A stretch of 44,321 nt of DNA, taken from Shewanella sp. SR44-3 (lineage in GTDB: Bacteria > Pseudomonadota > Gammaproteobacteria > Enterobacterales > Shewanellaceae). The first letter of the stretch is position 1. Each line of letters starts with the position of its first letter. Made by a program: the position numbers and the translations under genes. The stretch spans positions 1 through 44,321 of the forward strand of contig NZ_JACJDV010000030.1 in the NCBI RefSeq assembly GCF_014163735.1, written 5' to 3'. The notes under the pieces were generated by a model. The model saw only the letters and a program-made list of their open reading frames with translations, had not been told where the DNA came from and ran no database searches. Positions 36,045 to 44,321 of this stretch are shown piece after piece.

Positions 36045-39000
36045 ATGTTGCCTCAGCTGTCACATCAACAAACACTAGAACCTGTTTATTTAGCCTTTTT
36101 AGATGCGCTTGAATTAAGTGAATTTGAAGGAGACATAGACAAGCGCTACAGCGCACGTTTAGTGCAGGCAACCGACAATTCTGTTTATCAGTTTTTGCCC
36201 CAAGGGGTGATTTACCCTAAAGATCAGGCCGATTTAAGCTTGCTACTGACTTTAGCTGCGAAACCTGATTTCCGCGGCGTCACCTTCAGCCCCAGAGGTG
36301 GCGGTACTGGCACCAATGGCCAATCATTAACCCATGGCTTAATTGTTGATTTATCGCGCTATTTTAATAAAGTGTTAGAAATTAATGCCGAAGAAGGTTG
36401 GGCAAGAGTGCAAACTGGGGTGGTCAAAGATGCCTTCAACGATGCATTGCGCCCCCACGGCTTCTTTTTTAGCCCAGATTTATCCACCTCAAATCGCGCC
36501 ACTTTAGGTGGGATGATCAATACCGACGCCTCAGGCGCAGGCTCCTTAGTATACGGTAAGACTTCTGATCATGTGCTTGGGCTCATCAGCGTGTTAATCG
36601 ATGGCAGTGTGTTAACCACAGCGCCAGTAAGCCTAGCAGAACTTGATAACAACAATGCTAATAGCAATCCACTTGGGCTTGAAATAAGCAATATTATTGC
36701 CAAAGTGTGCCGCGATAAGCGGGAGTTGATTGAACGCCAATTTCCCAAATTAAACCGTTTCTTAACCGGTTACGATCTCAAGCATGTGTGGAATGATGCA
36801 TTAACTCAGTTTGATTTATCGCGCATTTTAACCGGCTCAGAAGGCACCTTGGCCTTTATTACCGAAGCCAAAGTTTCACTCACGCCGCTGCCTAACTCTC
36901 GGGTGATGGTGAACATTAAATACGACTCTTTCGAGTCGGCCCTGCGTCATGCGCCGGCCTTGGTAACGGCCCAGGCAACCGTGGTTGAAACCGTCGATTC
37001 AAAAGTGCTCAACCTTGCCCGCGAAGACATTATTTGGCATTCGGTAAGTGAACACATTCAAGCCGTGCCTAACAAGGTGATTGAAGGGCTTAATATGGTG
37101 GAGTTTGCCGGTGACGAGCAAACGGTTGCCGATAAAGTGGCAAGCCTTGAAGAGGCGCTCAAGCAGCAGCTTGAAACAGAAGCTTGCGGCATTGTGGGGT
37201 TTCAAATCACCGCCGATAAGCCCAGTATCGAGCAAATTTATGCTATGCGTAAAAAAGCCGTGGGGCTGTTAGGCGCCACTAAAGGCAGCCGTAAACCTAT
37301 CGCCTTTGCTGAAGATACTGCTGTGCCGCCTGAGAACTTAGCCGATTTTATCATGGAATTTCGGGCGCTGCTTGATGGGTATCAATTGCAATACGGCATG
37401 TTTGGTCATGTGGATGCGGGCGTGCTGCACGTGCGTCCTGCCCTTGATATGTGCGATGAACATGATGAGAAACTGCTAAAAACGATTTCTGATCAAGTGG
37501 CGGCGCTAACCCTTAAATACGGCGGCCTGATGTGGGGCGAGCACGGCAAAGGGGTACGCGGTGAATACGGCCCAGCGGTCTTTGGTGACGAGCTTTATGG
37601 GGTGCTTGAGCAAATTAAAGGCCTGTTCGACCCACATAATCGTTTAAATCCAGGTAAGCTGGTGGCGCCAAAAGAGGCTGGCCCACTAATGTTTAATGTG
37701 GACAGCGCCAAGCGCGGCAGCTTTGACCGACAAATCCCTATTCAAGTGCGTGACGCCTTCCCCGATGTGATGAACTGTAACGGCAATGGCTTGTGCTTTA
37801 ACTACAGCAGTTACTCGCCCATGTGCCCTTCGTTTAAAGTCACAGGTGAGCGTATCCATTCCCCCAAAGGACGCACTAGCTTAATGCGCGAATGGCTAAG
37901 ACTGCTGGAAGCTGAAGGTGTAGATGTTAACGCCTTAGCCAAATCTAAGCCTCTAGGCTGGCTGCAGCGAGCGCAAAATACCATCAAGAGTCAGCAAGAA
38001 TACGATTACTCCCATGAAGTGATGGAATCTTTACTAGGCTGTTTAGCCTGTAAGTCTTGTTCTAGCCAGTGCCCAGTTAAAGTGGATGTGCCAAAATTTA
38101 GGGCGCAGTTTTTCGATATCTATTACAAACGCTATTTACGCCCAACCAAAGATTATTTAGTGGCAGGGATTGAAGATGTATTGCCGTTAATGGCAAGCAT
38201 GCCAAAGCTTATCAACTTAGCGTCTCAGCATAGATTAAGCCAATGGGCTATTGAGAAAACCCTAGGTTATGTGGATTCACCGGCATTATCTGTACCAACC
38301 CTAAAACAACGTCTTCACGGCCACAGCAGCCGAGGTTATGATCTAGAAGCACTGCAGGCCATCCCAGAGGATGCACGCAGTCAATACGTGCTGGTGGTGC
38401 AAGATCCTTTTAACAGCTTTTATAATGCCAAATTAGTGCATAACTTTATTCGCCTTATTGAATCCATGGGCTTAAAGCCTGTGTTACTGCCCTTTAAACC
38501 GAATGGCAAGCCTGCGCACATTAAAGGCTTTTTGGATAAATTTGCCAAAATGGCCCAGTCCAGTGCCGATTTTCTTAACCATTTGCACGTGTTAGGCATG
38601 CCTATGGTGGGGTTAGATCCTGCGTTAGTGCTATGTTACCGTGATGAGTACGCTGAAATATTAGGTCAAAAACGAGGCCATTTTGAGGTCAAACTAGCCA
38701 ATGAATGGTTGATAGAAGCGATAGCGCAAGTGCCCTGTTTACCGGCATCGAGTAAGCATTTTACTTGGTTTAGCCACTGCACTGAATCCACCGCTAAACC
38801 TAATACTGGCAAAGAGTGGAGCACTATTTTTAAACATTTTGGCGCCAATTGTGAGTCAGTGGCCTTGGGCTGTTGCGGCATGGCTGGCACCTATGGCCAT
38901 GAAAAAGTGAATTTAGAGAATTCCAAGCAATTGTTTGCTATGTCTTGGCAGCCAAGTCTTGAGAAAGTGACCGACAAGACCACAGTGCTAGTGTCAGGGT

Positions 39001-39098
39001 TTTCCTGTCGCAGCCAAGTAAAGCGCTTTGCTGAGTTTGCGCCTAAGCACCCTGTTGAGGCTTTGCTTGAGCTAATTCAGCAGGCAAGGGGGCAGTAA
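36045..39098 (+). CDS. ydiJ: FAD- and Fe-S-binding D-2-hydroxyacid dehydrogenase (YdiJ family)
   Basis: The 1017-residue protein is collinear with E. coli YdiJ (1018), a D-2-hydroxyglutarate dehydrogenase. The N-terminal FAD domain has FSPRGGGTGTNGQSLTHGLI and STSNRATLGGMINTDASGAG. The FAD-linked oxidase C domain has GMFGHVDAGVLHVRPALD and WGEHGKGVRGEYGP. The Fe-S part has a first Cys cluster (CNGNGLCFNYSSYSPMCPS) and CLACKSCSSQCPVKVDVP, two 4Fe-4S motifs. A CCG-type domain (CCGMAGTYGHE) ends the chain. Electrons probably go to the quinone pool. The substrate could be D-2-hydroxyglutarate or D-lactate. Its stop overlaps the next ATG (TAATG). Confidence 0.93.
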   Translation: MLPQLSHQQTLEPVYLAFLDALELSEFEGDIDKRYSARLVQATDNSVYQFLPQGVIYPKDQADLSLLLTLAAKPDFRGVTFSPRGGGTGTNGQSLTHGLIVDLSRYFNKVLEINAEEGWARVQTGVVKDAFNDALRPHGFFFSPDLSTSNRATLGGMINTDASGAGSLVYGKTSDHVLGLISVLIDGSVLTTAPVSLAELDNNNANSNPLGLEISNIIAKVCRDKRELIERQFPKLNRFLTGYDLKHVWNDALTQFDLSRILTGSEGTLAFITEAKVSLTPLPNSRVMVNIKYDSFESALRHAPALVTAQATVVETVDSKVLNLAREDIIWHSVSEHIQAVPNKVIEGLNMVEFAGDEQTVADKVASLEEALKQQLETEACGIVGFQITADKPSIEQIYAMRKKAVGLLGATKGSRKPIAFAEDTAVPPENLADFIMEFRALLDGYQLQYGMFGHVDAGVLHVRPALDMCDEHDEKLLKTISDQVAALTLKYGGLMWGEHGKGVRGEYGPAVFGDELYGVLEQIKGLFDPHNRLNPGKLVAPKEAGPLMFNVDSAKRGSFDRQIPIQVRDAFPDVMNCNGNGLCFNYSSYSPMCPSFKVTGERIHSPKGRTSLMREWLRLLEAEGVDVNALAKSKPLGWLQRAQNTIKSQQEYDYSHEVMESLLGCLACKSCSSQCPVKVDVPKFRAQFFDIYYKRYLRPTKDYLVAGIEDVLPLMASMPKLINLASQHRLSQWAIEKTLGYVDSPALSVPTLKQRLHGHSSRGYDLEALQAIPEDARSQYVLVVQDPFNSFYNAKLVHNFIRLIESMGLKPVLLPFKPNGKPAHIKGFLDKFAKMAQSSADFLNHLHVLGMPMVGLDPALVLCYRDEYAEILGQKRGHFEVKLANEWLIEAIAQVPCLPASSKHFTWFSHCTESTAKPNTGKEWSTIFKHFGANCESVALGCCGMAGTYGHEKVNLENSKQLFAMSWQPSLEKVTDKTTVLVSGFSCRSQVKRFAEFAPKHPVEALLELIQQARGQ

Positions 39099-39595
39099 TG
39101 ACTGGACCAAAATCTGCTAATGCACCTGATAATTCCCCCCTTATATCAAACCAAGGGGAGCAGGCATTAAGGCAGTTTTTACCAGAAAATGTGCCCTTGT
39201 GTGATGACATCACCAAGGCGCCGTTGTTTGATATCGACGCTGAGGGAAATTGGCTGTATTTAGCCAGCCCTTTGCCAGCAAAGTTTGCCAAACTGTTCGC
39301 CAGTATCTTGTACTGCATCGATGAGCAGCACTACCTAATTACCCCGGTTGAGAAATTAAGGGTGAGTGTTGCAGCAACACCTTTGGTGATGGTGGATTAT
39401 CAATTGTTGGCTGGCAGCAGTGACAACAATATAAATTTTATCAGCAGTATAGGGGTTGAGTATTCAGTCATTAATACTGATATTGAGGTTAATGATGACG
39501 GCATTTATCTAGCCTTAGGGCGAGGTTTAACGGCGCGTCTAGGCCGAGCCTGCTATTATCGCTATATCAATGAGTTTATTCTCCTTGAAAGTTAG
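39098..39595 (+). CDS. DUF1285 family protein
   Basis: The 165-residue protein follows the DUF1285 pattern: DIDAEGNWLYLASPLPAKFA, then ILYCIDEQHYLITPVEKLRV, a central VVDY-type strand, and the end GRGLTARLGRACYYRYINEF. The family consists of small beta-rich cytosolic proteins without known activity. Its ATG overlaps the ydiJ stop (TAATG), so it is translated by coupling and probably acts with, or is controlled alongside, YdiJ. No membrane or export signals are present. Confidence 0.85.
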   Translation: MTGPKSANAPDNSPLISNQGEQALRQFLPENVPLCDDITKAPLFDIDAEGNWLYLASPLPAKFAKLFASILYCIDEQHYLITPVEKLRVSVAATPLVMVDYQLLAGSSDNNINFISSIGVEYSVINTDIEVNDDGIYLALGRGLTARLGRACYYRYINEFILLES

Positions 39596-39658
39596 GGATA
39601 CAGTAAGCGTCATGGGATGGCGAGTGCAGAGGCTATAGTGATGAGTGTTGGAGGTGGA

Positions 39659-40069
39659 ATGAAACGCAACGAAAGTCTGACTTACCTTATAACCCACCTA
39701 AACCATGGGATCCAAAACGATCTTGATATCCGCTTAAAGCGCTATCAGCTGGATACTAAGTTGTGGCCTGTGCTGTTTACTTTGTGGCAAGAAGAGGGCT
39801 TGAGTCAGACAGAGCTATCTAAGCATTGCGATGTGGCCAATTACACTATGACCAGGCTTTTGGATCAGCTGCAAGTGCTGGGATTTATTACCCGCCATCA
39901 GGAAGAAGATAATCGCCGTGCCTTTCAAATTTTTCTTACCGATGCAGGCAAAGCGCTAGAAAGTGATTTGATCCAAGAGGCGATGCGTGTCGATGAACGG
40001 CACTTAAGTCAGTTAAGTCCCGCGGAACAACAGCAGTTGATGGCGCTATTGAATAAGATGAACCCATAA
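39659..40069 (+). CDS. MarR-family transcriptional regulator
   Basis: The protein has 136 residues if it starts at the ATG 39659, which has GGAGGT just ahead. An ATG at 39641, 6 codons earlier, is possible. The winged HTH shows LSQTELSKHCDVANYTMTRL and the wing RHQEEDNRRAFQIFLTD with the conserved D-x-R pair of MarR proteins. MarR dimers repress neighbouring or own genes and respond to phenolics, peroxides or thiols. The nearest candidate target is the upstream ydiJ-DUF1285 pair, with 63 bp before its start. It ends at a strong terminator. Confidence 0.88.
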   Translation: MKRNESLTYLITHLNHGIQNDLDIRLKRYQLDTKLWPVLFTLWQEEGLSQTELSKHCDVANYTMTRLLDQLQVLGFITRHQEEDNRRAFQIFLTDAGKALESDLIQEAMRVDERHLSQLSPAEQQQLMALLNKMNP

Positions 40070-40086
40070 TCTTCGTGCTTGAGTTA

Positions 40087-40120
40087 AACAACAACGCCGC
40101 ATCATTGCGGCGTTGTTGTT
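40087..40120. terminator. Bidirectional terminator between marR-type and glutaredoxin genes
   Basis: AACAACAACGCCGCA and TGCGGCGTTGTTGTT form a long hairpin with T-rich end. Both flanking genes run towards it. Confidence 0.85.
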
Positions 40121-40133
40121 TATGAAGAGAGCG

Positions 40134-40490
40134 TTAAGCAAATTCATCATTAAGGTAGTTGATGATGCTCGATGATTCATAAAGCCACTCTACTTGGCCA
40201 TTTTTTTCAATACGCAAACAAGGCACTTGCAACTTACCGCCATGATTGACCAGCACTTGCTTATGCTCAGCTTGTTTGGCATCCACAGTTTGGATAGGTA
40301 AGTTTTGACGTCTCATCGCGCGGCGCACTTTGACGCAAAAAGGGCAAGCAGCATATTGATACAGGGCTAGACCTTGAACTTGCTGGCTAATTTTCGCCAT
40401 TTCATCAGCAGAGCGTTTACGTGGTGTTGGTGCAAAAATAGCATTTAATAACAAAATGATACGACCTAAAATCCAGCGGATCACAAACAT
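40134..40490 (-). CDS. Membrane-anchored glutaredoxin-like protein
   Basis: The 118-residue protein starts with a hydrophobic segment (VIRWILGRIILLLNAIF) and a basic linker, then a glutaredoxin/GST-N domain. The active site is QYAACPFCVKVRRAMRRQ (CPFC), the cis-Pro is in KLQVPCLRIE, and YESSSIINYLNDEFA ends it. It is probably tethered to the inner membrane with the redox domain in the cytosol, because the segment is followed by positive charge. Partners are unknown. The 178-bp gap upstream holds the terminator of the next gene. Confidence 0.85.
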   Translation of the reverse strand: MFVIRWILGRIILLLNAIFAPTPRKRSADEMAKISQQVQGLALYQYAACPFCVKVRRAMRRQNLPIQTVDAKQAEHKQVLVNHGGKLQVPCLRIEKNGQVEWLYESSSIINYLNDEFA

Positions 40491-40575
40491 AGCTTTACCT
40501 CTATTTCTTGTCTTAAATGAGTCATGTATTTCTAGGGCGCACTGTACCCGAATTTAATCGTATTATAAAGATAAA

Positions 40576-40607
40576 GCCGCCAACCTCTGGGTTCAAATGT
40601 TGGCGGC
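40576..40607 (-). terminator. Probable terminator of the glucoamylase gene
   Basis: GCCGCCAAC (40576-40584) and GTTGGCGGC (40599-40607) pair. Read on the minus strand it is followed by TTTATCTTTAT. It lies 60 bp after the GH15 stop. Confidence 0.7.
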
Positions 40608-40668
40608 GATGACCACTGCAGGTCCTGGCTCTCACTCTTAGTCTTCGATGCGAGTGAAGGCGTTGGGG

Positions 40669-43176
40669 TTATTTGCTAAAGGCCGCGCTGACTTTGGGAT
40701 AATGATCCCACAGGGCTTCATCTGTCATGGAGCGCACTAGTTTCACGTATTCTGCGTGAGTCCAAGCAAGGGGGGTTGCCGAGTTAGTCCCTTGGCCTAA
40801 ACGGTAGCCATAACGTGTGCTATTGCCTACGCCATCCCACACTTGCTCGGGTAGCATCAAGCCCTCATTGGCGAAGGTTTCCATGCCTTGAACATAAGTG
40901 TTAATCAAAGCCTGTTTACGCTGAGCATCCAGTTTGCCATCAACTAAGGTGCCCGATAACGCTAATGCCAGCTCGTAATGGCCGCGCTCGCCAGTGAAAA
41001 AAGGCCAGACTCTGCCGCGCTGCTCTGCAGTATTGCCGTTTTCTGCGTAGCTGAGGCCTGTTTGGGTGTCTTCACCATAACCGTCATTACCATAGCGGCG
41101 ATAGCCGGGCACTGTGCTGCCATCTTTAGCGTTAAATAAATATTTAAGCCTTAAGTTATCTTCATGTTCAGAATCCACTAAGGCAAGGCTATTGGCTATG
41201 ATGGGGTCCTTTGCATCACGCACGCCGTAGCGGACTAATTCTAAGAACCCCGCATCCAAAATCAGTCTTTGATCTAAACCTGGCTTGCCATTGTTATCTA
41301 AGAGTTTGGTTGCCGTATTTGGATCACCTTGAGGACTTATCCGCACATAATAAGGTGCGGGTTTGTCTATTTCAGAGCGGCTATTGTCGGTACTTGCATC
41401 AATCCCAGGCTTTTGCCCCAATAAACCCTTATGGGTCACCATCTGAGTTTCAAGTTTCGCTTCAAGCTTTTTAGCAAATTCAAGGTATTGCTGCGCCTGT
41501 TCATCTTTGGCTAGGGCGCCAATATCACTTGCTGCCACCAGACCTGAAATTACCGCCGCAGTGGTTGATGGCGAAAAGCCAAGCTGCTCCTCCCAGCGCT
41601 CTTGCTGAGTGCTAGGGGAGCTAATGTGGGTGTCGTTCCAGTCAAGTTTGACCTTGCCGCCATTAACCAAAAAATCTGCCGCAGGTTTTAGCATGCTGTG
41701 ATACCAATGGCTTATTTCGGCGTCTGTGAATACCCCAGCCTGCCAGAGTTTCCAGCCGAGCATGATGGGCATAGCGGTTTGATCTAACTGCACACCCACC
41801 CATTCAATTTCACCGTCCACATGAGTTTTTTGCAAAAACCAGCCCGGCGTGCCGCTATAGCCTTTTGTGTCTTTGGTTACTTGGACTTTTTTAAGGTATT
41901 CGAACGCCACTTTTGGGGTTTGGCTGTCACCCATAGCTAAAAAGGCCATGGCGCATTGGTAAAAGTCTCGCGGCCACACGGCCTTGTAACCTGTGCTGCC
42001 AACTTTAGCCGAAACACTGTCACCCCATGGATTTGAGAGCGAGGCAATAAGTGCCCCACCATGGGTCTTATCTTCTTGGGCCTTAAGCACTAATGCGCTG
42101 GCGTACAAGAGTTTGCCATTATCTGTAGTGCTGCGACTCATGGCATCGAGTGGGGTAAGGCTTGCTAAATAATCTTTCCAGCCAAGGTGACTGTCATCGC
42201 CTAAATAGGCACTGAGCACAGCGTCTGAGCCTTGGGCTAAACTAGCGTTTGCGCTAGCAAGGCTTGCGGCTTTATCGGCGCCAAAACCAATCACCAGATC
42301 AAATTCCAGCGGGGTATTCATTGTGAGCTCAGGATACTGGGCCGTTAGGGCCACGTTACCCGCTTGCTTGCCAGTATTGGTGTAGCGCCAATCAAGCTTA
42401 GCGTTATCCATTAAATCTGTTAAACCATCAGACACCCCAACAAAGCCTGCGCTTGCGCTAACAAACTCAGTGCTGGTTTTCACTGTCATCACAGTTGAGT
42501 CAACGGCTAGGGTTTGGGCGATAAGGGCACCATTTTCTATTGTCGCGCTGTCATTGGCGCCGCTGTTGTCGATATGAGGATTCACATAAAGGTGCGGGGT
42601 AATGCCTGCTTCAAAGGCGGTAAATATCACCTTCATCATTAGGCTATCGTTATCAGGATTAGTGAAAATGTGTTTTTCTATCTGATATTTACCTTCTATA
42701 TCTTTGTTGGTTATTTTATAGGCAAGGGATTGCGGCCGGCCTTGCTCATCTTGGTGTAAATATTCAATCTGGCTTGTTGTGTGGTCTTTTTCGGTATCGA
42801 TAAAGCCTTTGCCTGTCATCACAAACTGCAGTTCTTTTAACTGGGCATTGTGAATAAGGCCATACATGGTTTCGGTTAAAATGCCTTGGGCCACAGAAAA
42901 CCAAACTTTACTGACAGGATTTGTGGCTTGTGCTTGGTATTTGCCGTCTACATAGGGCTCATAGGCAGTGCCAATGCCGGTTTTACCCGCAAAGGCCCAA
43001 GTGGGATCAGCGCCAGGCGCCCCTGGGGCCCAGGTTTGACTTAAGGCTGAGTTTTCACTTAAGGCTGAAGATGCATCCGGTGTGCAGCCGCTTAAGGCGA
43101 TACTTGTGCTGATAAGCGCTGTAGTAATTAGCGCTGCAAGTTGGCATTTTTTAGTGGTAATGGTTAACTCAGTCAT
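40669..43176 (-). CDS. GH15 glucoamylase (glucan 1,4-alpha-glucosidase), lipoprotein
   Basis: From the ATG at 43176 (GGGGAAAGTC ahead) the product has 835 residues. The leader ends ISTSIALSGCTPD, a good lipobox with lipidated Cys, so it is anchored in the envelope. An N-terminal beta-sandwich (about 50-340) precedes the (alpha/alpha)6 barrel. GH15 motifs are KAVWPRDFYQCAMAFLAMGD, WEEQLGFSPSTTAAVISGL and GRVWPFFTGERGHYELAL. The enzyme releases glucose from the non-reducing ends of maltodextrins. It lies 95 bp after an MFS sugar transporter gene on the same strand. In Shewanella this pairing belongs to the maltodextrin pathway, in which the enzyme is called Cga; I leave the symbol empty. Confidence 0.92.
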   Translation of the reverse strand: MTELTITTKKCQLAALITTALISTSIALSGCTPDASSALSENSALSQTWAPGAPGADPTWAFAGKTGIGTAYEPYVDGKYQAQATNPVSKVWFSVAQGILTETMYGLIHNAQLKELQFVMTGKGFIDTEKDHTTSQIEYLHQDEQGRPQSLAYKITNKDIEGKYQIEKHIFTNPDNDSLMMKVIFTAFEAGITPHLYVNPHIDNSGANDSATIENGALIAQTLAVDSTVMTVKTSTEFVSASAGFVGVSDGLTDLMDNAKLDWRYTNTGKQAGNVALTAQYPELTMNTPLEFDLVIGFGADKAASLASANASLAQGSDAVLSAYLGDDSHLGWKDYLASLTPLDAMSRSTTDNGKLLYASALVLKAQEDKTHGGALIASLSNPWGDSVSAKVGSTGYKAVWPRDFYQCAMAFLAMGDSQTPKVAFEYLKKVQVTKDTKGYSGTPGWFLQKTHVDGEIEWVGVQLDQTAMPIMLGWKLWQAGVFTDAEISHWYHSMLKPAADFLVNGGKVKLDWNDTHISSPSTQQERWEEQLGFSPSTTAAVISGLVAASDIGALAKDEQAQQYLEFAKKLEAKLETQMVTHKGLLGQKPGIDASTDNSRSEIDKPAPYYVRISPQGDPNTATKLLDNNGKPGLDQRLILDAGFLELVRYGVRDAKDPIIANSLALVDSEHEDNLRLKYLFNAKDGSTVPGYRRYGNDGYGEDTQTGLSYAENGNTAEQRGRVWPFFTGERGHYELALALSGTLVDGKLDAQRKQALINTYVQGMETFANEGLMLPEQVWDGVGNSTRYGYRLGQGTNSATPLAWTHAEYVKLVRSMTDEALWDHYPKVSAAFSK

Positions 43177-43270
43177 GACTTTCCCCAAATTTTGTGACGT
43201 GAACTATTTTTATTCTAAATTTTTATTTTAATCAGCTTGTATGTAGGAGGCTGATGTATAAGTGTTTTTA

Positions 43271-44321
43271 TCATGAGTTATCTTGTTCGACAAACAGCAC
43301 TGCAATACCTGACAGCATCATAAATACTCCGCCTAGCACTAAAGCGTAGATGGGCTCACCGTTAAAGAAGGTTTTCAGCAACAAGCCCAAGATGCTGGCG
43401 GCTAACAGCTGAGGAATAACGATAAAGAAGTTAAATATCCCCATGTACACGCCCATTTTTTGCGGTGGCAGCGCGCCAGATAAGAGTGCATAAGGCACAG
43501 ATAAAATAGAGGCCCAAGCAAAACCCACCCCTATCATAGGCAGCCATAATAGGCTTGGGTCACTGATAAAGTAGAAACTTATCAGCCCGCTACCGCCTAA
43601 GAACATATTCACAGTGTGAGTTAATCTGACGCCCAGCCACTTAGCGAGGAAGGGGATGCAGATAGCAGCAAGGGCGGCAAAACCATTGTAAGAGGCGAAT
43701 AAAATCCCGACCCAATCGGCACCATCGTTAAACTGCTTAGATAGCACATCAGCACTGCCGTAATGATAAGAGGTGACGGCCGCTGTGGTGTAGATCCACA
43801 TGGCAAACAGCGCAAACCATGCAAAAAACTGCACCAGCGCCAGCTGTTTCATGGCTTCTGGCATGGCAAACATGTCATCGACAACATTAAACAGCATGCC
43901 AGTGGGCAAGGTGGTTTTTCCATGAGCGGCTATGTTCTTTGATGCCGCTGAAGTCTTTTGAAGAGCAAAGGCGCAGTAATATTGCATTGGCGCAAAGGCC
44001 AAGATCCCAATGCTCAAAATATACAATTGCTTATCTAGCTGGTACAAGTAAACCGCAGCGGTAAATAGCCCACCAATTATGGCGAAAATGAGCGCGCCAA
44101 ATTGATACTGCGCCGCGCTTCTGCGGCCAAAGCCTTCACCCATGTGACTTGGGTTAACTTTATCAAGTGCTGGGTTAACGGCTTGTTCGGCTTGGTGGAA
44201 GGCTTCAAGCTCAGCGGGGGAGTATTCTTTGCTGCTAACCACAGTCCAACTGACAGCAATAAACAGCACCACGGCGCCAAAATAGAAGGCGTAACGCACT
44301 GAATCGGCGATTTCACCGGCT
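43271..44321 (-). CDS. MFS sugar (maltose-type) transporter, N-terminal part outside the window
   Basis: The frame is open to the window edge, where it reads AGEIADSVRYAFYFGAVV. The visible 349 residues hold about 8 membrane segments and the C-terminal half of an MFS transporter, including WIYTTAAVTSYHYGSADV, the middle loop FNDGADWVGILFASYNG and GVYMGIFNFFIVIPQLLA. The sequence is of the SLC45/GPH-like group used for maltose and related sugars in Shewanella. Its job would be to bring maltose or maltodextrins across the inner membrane. It precedes the GH15 gene on the same strand, so they probably form one operon. The ATG-like start at 44299 is internal. Confidence 0.88.
   Translation of the reverse strand, partial: AGEIADSVRYAFYFGAVVLFIAVSWTVVSSKEYSPAELEAFHQAEQAVNPALDKVNPSHMGEGFGRRSAAQYQFGALIFAIIGGLFTAAVYLYQLDKQLYILSIGILAFAPMQYYCAFALQKTSAASKNIAAHGKTTLPTGMLFNVVDDMFAMPEAMKQLALVQFFAWFALFAMWIYTTAAVTSYHYGSADVLSKQFNDGADWVGILFASYNGFAALAAICIPFLAKWLGVRLTHTVNMFLGGSGLISFYFISDPSLLWLPMIGVGFAWASILSVPYALLSGALPPQKMGVYMGIFNFFIVIPQLLAASILGLLLKTFFNGEPIYALVLGGVFMMLSGIAVLFVEQDNS

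Noticed and set aside
43189..43270. LacI/MalR-type operator in front of the glucoamylase gene
   Set aside because: The AT-rich gap shows no palindrome; the true operon promoter is probably upstream of the transporter, outside the window.

Overview
The window looks like chromosomal DNA of a gammaproteobacterium, most probably a Shewanella. The protein families, the gene order and the moderate GC content all fit. Pairings that point this way are purMN divergent from upp, ppsR divergent from ppsA with an aroH-type DAHP synthase behind ppsR, a YdiJ-type D-2-hydroxyacid dehydrogenase, and a GH15 glucoamylase lipoprotein next to an MFS sugar transporter. The species was not determined. No tRNA, rRNA, CRISPR array or prophage was seen.

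Layout. Positions 1-2500 are the accessory part. They hold the end of a large Y1 (IS200-like) transposase gene, a frameshifted and truncated IS4-family transposase, a 20-codon gene stub that the IS abuts, an AT-rich secreted protein with a TonB/TolA-like C-terminal fold, and one copy of an 83-bp dispersed repeat. Positions 2500-16400 are housekeeping genes: a GST, trhO, yegD, creA, a membrane-anchored coiled-coil protein, cysB, purN-purM, upp, an Na+/H+ antiporter, a 2-Cys peroxiredoxin, grxA and radD. Positions 16400-17600 form a 1.2-kb gene-poor gap with the second, inverted copy of the 83-bp repeat, short tandem duplications and a GNAT acetyltransferase stub.

Positions 17600-26500 carry a Cache-type chemoreceptor and then a six-gene minus-strand run: LuxR-type response regulator, DUF938 methyltransferase, YeaD mutarotase, and the YdbH-YnbE-YdbL envelope lipid-transport set. 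Positions 26000-31100 hold a YciA-like thioesterase, a Rof-like Rho inhibitor, an exported SixA-like phosphatase, a membrane HD-GYP protein, a SIMPL protein and two small membrane or lipoprotein genes. Positions 31300-40100 are central metabolism: an aroH-like gene, ppsR, ppsA, ydiJ, DUF1285 and a MarR regulator. A near-consensus HexR operator lies between ppsR and ppsA. Positions 40100-44321 hold a membrane-anchored glutaredoxin, then a maltodextrin locus of GH15 glucoamylase and an MFS transporter cut by the window edge.

I found no clearly new multi-gene system. The best leads are the response regulator-to-YdbH array, the 83-bp repeat family, the IS-truncated paralogue of the small membrane protein at 30041, the start-codon-masking hairpin of the IS4 transposase, the hairpin behind the Y1 transposase, and the inverted repeat between ppsR and the aroH-like gene.
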